Source of the DNA: Mycolicibacterium mengxianglii
GTDB taxonomy: Bacteria; Actinomycetota; Actinomycetes; Mycobacteriales; Mycobacteriaceae
Direction: 5' to 3'
Length of the DNA: 64,000 bases
NCBI RefSeq assembly: GCF_015710575.1
Contig: NZ_CP065373.1
Span: 186,001-250,000 of the forward strand
The first letter of the stretch is position 1; the number at the start of each line of letters is the position of its first letter. The notes under the pieces are model-generated. The model searched no databases and was not told the origin of the DNA. It saw nothing but the letters and a program-made list of their open reading frames with translations. Below are positions 61,129 to 64,000 of this stretch, in pieces. The translations under genes and the position numbers were made by a program.

Positions 61129-61959
61129 GTGAGCCAGCCGAAGGTGCACGTCGACCTCTGTGGGCCGCCGCAGACGATGCTGGCGACGCTGTACGCCAAG
61201 GCGCTCGATGCGGATTCACCACACTCGATCCTGCACGACCAGCACGCCAAATCCGCCGTCGACCGTCTCGATTACGACTGGTCACAGACCACCATCACCC
61301 GCCGATCCGCACCGGCGGTCGCCGCCAGAAGCGCGCATTTCGACCTCTGGGTGGGCCAGTTCGTCGCCGCCCACCCGCGTTCGGTCGTGCTGCATGTGGG
61401 CTGCGGTCTGGACGCCCGGGTGTGGCGGATCGATCCGGGCCCCGAAGTGGAGTGGTACGACATCGACCACGCGGGGGTCATCTCGCTGCGCGAGCAGGTG
61501 TACTCGGCCCGCGAGCACGCGCATCTGGTGGCCGCTTCGGTCACGGACCCGGCCTGGCTCACCGATATCCCCGCGGACCGCCCCACGCTGCTGATCGGGG
61601 AAGGCCTGACGATGTATCTCACCCGTGACGACGGCCTCGGGCTGCTCAACCGCGTCGTGGCGCGGTTTTCGTCCGGCGAACTGCAGTTCGACGCTTTCAG
61701 CCGGGCCGGGATTCGCGCGCAGTTCACCAACGCGGTGGTGCGCCGGTCCGGGTCGCGGCTGTATTGGGGTATCGATTCCCCCGCCGACATCGCGGGCGTG
61801 GTGCCCGGGTTGCGATTGCTCGCGGCGCTGCCGGTGGTGGAAGCGGCGACGTTCAAGCAACTGCCGTGGCCCTACCCGCTGATGGGCCGGGTGATGTCAT
61901 CGGTGCCTGTGCTGCGCCGTATGGCGACCTATCACCGCTACGCATTCGGTGCGGTCTGA
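61129..61959 (+). CDS. Class I SAM methyltransferase (LCMT/PPM1-like)
   Basis: 276 residues from GTG 61129 (MSQPKVHVDLCGPPQTMLATLYAKALDADSPHSILHDQHAK). SAM motif VVLHVGCGLDARVWRID, motif II YDIDHAGVISLREQ and LLIGEGLTMYLTRDDGLGLLNRV. Belongs to the leucine carboxyl methyltransferase-like group, common in mycobacteria, acting on polyketides or small acids. Follows Rv0139-like gene by 10 bases. Confidence 0.87.
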   Translation: MSQPKVHVDLCGPPQTMLATLYAKALDADSPHSILHDQHAKSAVDRLDYDWSQTTITRRSAPAVAARSAHFDLWVGQFVAAHPRSVVLHVGCGLDARVWRIDPGPEVEWYDIDHAGVISLREQVYSAREHAHLVAASVTDPAWLTDIPADRPTLLIGEGLTMYLTRDDGLGLLNRVVARFSSGELQFDAFSRAGIRAQFTNAVVRRSGSRLYWGIDSPADIAGVVPGLRLLAALPVVEAATFKQLPWPYPLMGRVMSSVPVLRRMATYHRYAFGAV

Positions 61960-61989
61960 GGGCGCCAAGCCAGACTTCCAGTACAGGTC

Positions 61990-62517
61990 TCAGCGATTCA
62001 GTAGCGCGAAAATCCGGTCACCCCAACTCGGATCGACCGTGCCATTGCGCGCAAACTCCGCAATGTAGCTACCCACGACCATGTCGACGATGGTGTCCAG
62101 GTCAGGTGCATCAGCCGCCATCGCGGCGACCGCCTGCTCGCGGTAGTCGACGAGCATGGTCCGGAACACCTCGCTGAACTCGGGGTCCTCATTGGTCAGT
62201 AGCGCCGCGAACCCGCCGACTCCGATTCCATTGGCGATCACGTCGATGGACTGCCGGATCGCCCACTTCAGCCGCTGCTCACGACTGGCCCGCGGATCGA
62301 TCGGTGGTTGCTGCGCCAACCGCTGAAGGGCGTCGTTGAGCAGGGCACGCCGGTCTCGGTGTCGCCGGTAGATCGTGGTCTTGGCAATGCCGGTCGACTC
62401 CGAAACCGCCTGCATCGTGACCGCGCGGGGTCCACCGGACCGCAGCAGCTCCAGCGCGGCATCGAGGATCCGGGCATCGACGGAGCCGGCGTCCACGTCG
62501 TCACCGGTTGCAGCCAC
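61990..62517 (-). CDS. TetR-family regulator
   Basis: 175 residues from GTG 62515-62517. HTH: ARILDAALELLRSGGPRAVTMQAVSESTGIAKTTIYRRHRDRRALLNDAL. Divergent from a small membrane protein gene; a palindrome lies 24 bases upstream of its start. Confidence 0.87.
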   Translation of the reverse strand: MAATGDDVDAGSVDARILDAALELLRSGGPRAVTMQAVSESTGIAKTTIYRRHRDRRALLNDALQRLAQQPPIDPRASREQRLKWAIRQSIDVIANGIGVGGFAALLTNEDPEFSEVFRTMLVDYREQAVAAMAADAPDLDTIVDMVVGSYIAEFARNGTVDPSWGDRIFALLNR

Positions 62518-62540
62518 GGGAATAAACTACCCGTGGATGT

Positions 62541-62559
62541 CGCTACGATCCGTGTAGCG
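62541..62559. promoter_or_regulatory. Inverted repeat between TetR and small membrane protein
   Basis: CGCTAC (62541-62546), GATCCGT, GTAGCG (62554-62559): perfect 6-base arms, in the 63-base divergent gap. Probable operator for the TetR at 61990-62517. Confidence 0.5.
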
Positions 62560-62580
62560 TATCGACTAGTGGAGGTCCCG

Positions 62581-62943
62581 ATGAAAGCTCGTATCCAGCG
62601 TTTTTCATTCCCTTTCGTCGGCTACATGCTGATCCTGCTCGGTTTCGCCAGCCTTGGAGTGGGCGTAGCGACCGCTGCGTACGGCCTGCCGCAGGCGCTC
62701 TACTTCGGACTGGTGACGTTGTTGTGCTACGCCGCCGGCGTTGGGTGTTTCGTGTTCCGCGGACGACAGATGCGTCACGCGGACCCCTCGGACGCGACGG
62801 TGCTCCACTTCGACCCGATGGTTCCCGAGTCCGATCGCCGGGAAGTGGCGCACTACCTGCATGAATACCGCGGCCTCGACATCGGCGACGACTCCACGTC
62901 GTCCACCGGGCGACCGCTGGCCGGCTCTCGGCGCGTTCCTTGA
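62581..62943 (+). CDS. Two-helix small membrane protein
   Basis: 120 residues from ATG 62581 with GGAGG upstream. Two helices, FVGYMLILLGFASLGVGVATAAYG and ALYFGLVTLLCYAAGVGCFVF, then a soluble tail of ~60 residues (HADPSDATVLHFDPMVPESDRREVAHYLHEYRGL). No family known. Divergently paired with TetR, which likely controls it. Confidence 0.75.
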   Translation: MKARIQRFSFPFVGYMLILLGFASLGVGVATAAYGLPQALYFGLVTLLCYAAGVGCFVFRGRQMRHADPSDATVLHFDPMVPESDRREVAHYLHEYRGLDIGDDSTSSTGRPLAGSRRVP

Positions 62944-63031
62944 GCCGCCGCAAGGTGAGTTCGATGTGGCCGCATCGAACTGGCCGCATCTGGTCGAACG
63001 GCTAGGCTGAAGGATCCCGGGAGGAGCCATC

Positions 63032-63409
63032 ATGGGTCAGCAGAACATCTTTCAGCCCAGCGCTGAACATCCCATCACGATCGAGCCCACCGCGGGTCAC
63101 GTCGTCGTCCGCATCAACGGCGAGGTCGTTGCCGACACCCGGAACGCGCTGACGCTTCAGGAATCGACTTATCCTGCGGTGCAATACATTCCGTTCAAAG
63201 ACGTGGCCTATCACGCGCTCACGTGCACTCCCACCACCACACACTGTCCCTACAAGGGCGACGCAACGTATTACAGCGTCGCCGTCGGCGACACCGTGGT
63301 CGACGACGCCATCTGGGCCTACGAGCATCCGTATCCCGCCGTCGCCCAGATTGCCGGCCACGTTGCGTTCTATCCCGACAAGGCCGAGATCACCATTAGC
63401 AAAGATTGA
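63032..63409 (+). CDS. DUF427 protein (Rv0140-like)
   Basis: 125 residues from ATG 63032, GGGAGGAG upstream. DUF427 motifs: ITIEPTAGHVVVRINGEVVADTRNALTLQESTYPAVQYIPFKDV, then CPYKGDATYYSV and WAYEHPYPAVAQIAGHVAFYPDKAEI. The fold is a small beta barrel; function unknown. Order relative to Rv0138/0139 matches M. tuberculosis. Confidence 0.92.
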   Translation: MGQQNIFQPSAEHPITIEPTAGHVVVRINGEVVADTRNALTLQESTYPAVQYIPFKDVAYHALTCTPTTTHCPYKGDATYYSVAVGDTVVDDAIWAYEHPYPAVAQIAGHVAFYPDKAEITISKD

Positions 63410-63433
63410 CCGCAGTGGTGCCAGGATGATGCG

Positions 63434-64000
63434 GTGACCCTCGAGCGCACCGTCACGTTCGACGGCCCGGCCACCCCGGAAGCGACGCTGTCACCCTTGC
63501 GCCGCGGACCCGGCGACCCGACCTTCCAGTTCGCGGCCGACGGCTCGATCTGGCGCACCAGTCAGATGCCGACCGGGCCGGTGACGGCGCGGATCACCCG
63601 CCTGCGCCCGAATATCGTCCGGGCCCAGATGTGGGGCGTCGGCGCAGCGGAATTCGCTGAGCGGTTGCCCGCTTTCCTCGGCGCCGGTGACGATCCGACC
63701 GGCTTCGCACCTACCCATCCCACCGTGGCAGCCGCCTGGCGGAAAGCTCCCCACCTGCGGCTGGGCCGCACCGGGCGGGTGCTCGAGGCGCTCATCCCGG
63801 CCGTACTCGAACAACGGGTGCCGGGCGTGGACGCCTTCCGCGCCTGGCGGATTCTGGTCACCAAATACGGGACTCCGGCGCCGGGTCCGGCCCCGGCGCG
63901 GATGCGGGTGATACCGGCGCCCGAGGTGTGGCGGCGCATCCCTTCCTGGGAGTTCCACCGCGCCAATGTCGATCCCGGTCGGGCCCGGACAGTCATCGGT
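63434..64000 (+). CDS. AlkA-like DNA glycosylase family protein (Rv0142-like), 5' part
   Basis: Open from GTG 63434 to the window end (189 codons, no stop). N-terminal beta part (LERTVTFDGPATPEATLSPLRRGPGDPTFQFAADGSIWRTSQMPTGP) and then the helical start LGRTGRVLEALIPAVLEQRVPGVDAFRAWRILVTKYGTPAPG, similar to 3-methyladenine glycosylase II. The hairpin-helix-hairpin and catalytic Asp would be beyond the window. It probably excises alkylated bases or is an inactive relative. Confidence 0.75.
   Translation, partial: MTLERTVTFDGPATPEATLSPLRRGPGDPTFQFAADGSIWRTSQMPTGPVTARITRLRPNIVRAQMWGVGAAEFAERLPAFLGAGDDPTGFAPTHPTVAAAWRKAPHLRLGRTGRVLEALIPAVLEQRVPGVDAFRAWRILVTKYGTPAPGPAPARMRVIPAPEVWRRIPSWEFHRANVDPGRARTVIG

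Overview
The window is one continuous, very GC-rich stretch of actinobacterial chromosome, almost certainly from a rapidly growing non-tuberculous Mycobacterium (Mycolicibacterium). The evidence is the abundance of GTG starts, many start/stop overlaps of 1-11 bases, and families typical of mycobacteria: an Rv0203-like hemophore, a DesA3-type desaturase with its Rv3230c-type reductase, FadE and MaoC enzymes, CYP138, DUF4873, DUF5709 and several TetR repressors. I see no rRNA, tRNA, CRISPR array, integrase, transposase or phage gene. No gene-free stretch exceeds 300 bases; the longest are about 290 (18006-18297), 250 (5735-5983 and 38930-39182) and 230 (26761-26989).

Layout. 1-12772: end of an NmrA-like gene, an XRE regulator with a small membrane protein, a KimA-like transporter with a C-terminal OB-fold, a hydrolase, a formamidase with a divergent PAS-AraC regulator, a MarR-controlled ABC exporter, a phosphoesterase, a VOC protein, and a CoA-transferase/thioesterase/HtdZ operon. 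12826-16600: a DUF1348 gene bracketed by inverted copies of a 63-bp repeat, TauE/SafE, then TetR and FadE1. 16625-24759: SRPBCC protein, hydrolase, hemophore, Lrp with an orphan single-chain 2-oxoacid dehydrogenase E1, AurF-like diiron oxygenase with DUF4873, DUF5709, zinc alcohol dehydrogenase. 24796-26760: Baeyer-Villiger-type monooxygenase. 26990-36381: a LysR regulator followed by a run holding a complete tripartite tricarboxylate transporter (TctBAC), two full MmgE/PrpD enzymes, a half-size PrpD-like protein, an SDR without its catalytic residues and an MFS carrier. 36548-38929: FadE, the remnant of a CoA-transferase, and MaoC. 39183-46034: glycogen debranching enzyme behind a possible leader peptide and SigF-type promoter, HAD phosphatase, TetR, reductase and DesA3. 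46107-49856: a tightly overlapping four-gene cluster of two polytopic membrane proteins, a one-helix protein and a cupredoxin-like lipoprotein, with no function I can name. 49842-53888: TetR/MFS pair, F420/FMN-type oxidoreductase, coiled-coil protein and Cys/His protein. 53885-64000: TetR-CYP138, MFS-ROK, MsrB-MsrA, SnoaL-like and SDR pair, methyltransferase, TetR with a small membrane protein, DUF427, and the start of an AlkA-like glycosylase.

As I remember the M. tuberculosis map, htdZ (Rv0130), fadE1 (Rv0131c), TetR (Rv0135c), cyp138 (Rv0136), msrA (Rv0137c), Rv0138, Rv0139, Rv0140 and Rv0142 lie consecutively there within about 15 kb. Here the same genes keep their order and strands but are separated, with roughly 38 kb of other genes between fadE1 and the TetR/cyp138 pair. 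Much of the window is therefore lineage-specific accessory metabolism inserted into, or lost from, a conserved backbone. Regulators commonly sit divergently beside or in front of their targets, and I could locate a plausible inverted- or direct-repeat operator for most of them.
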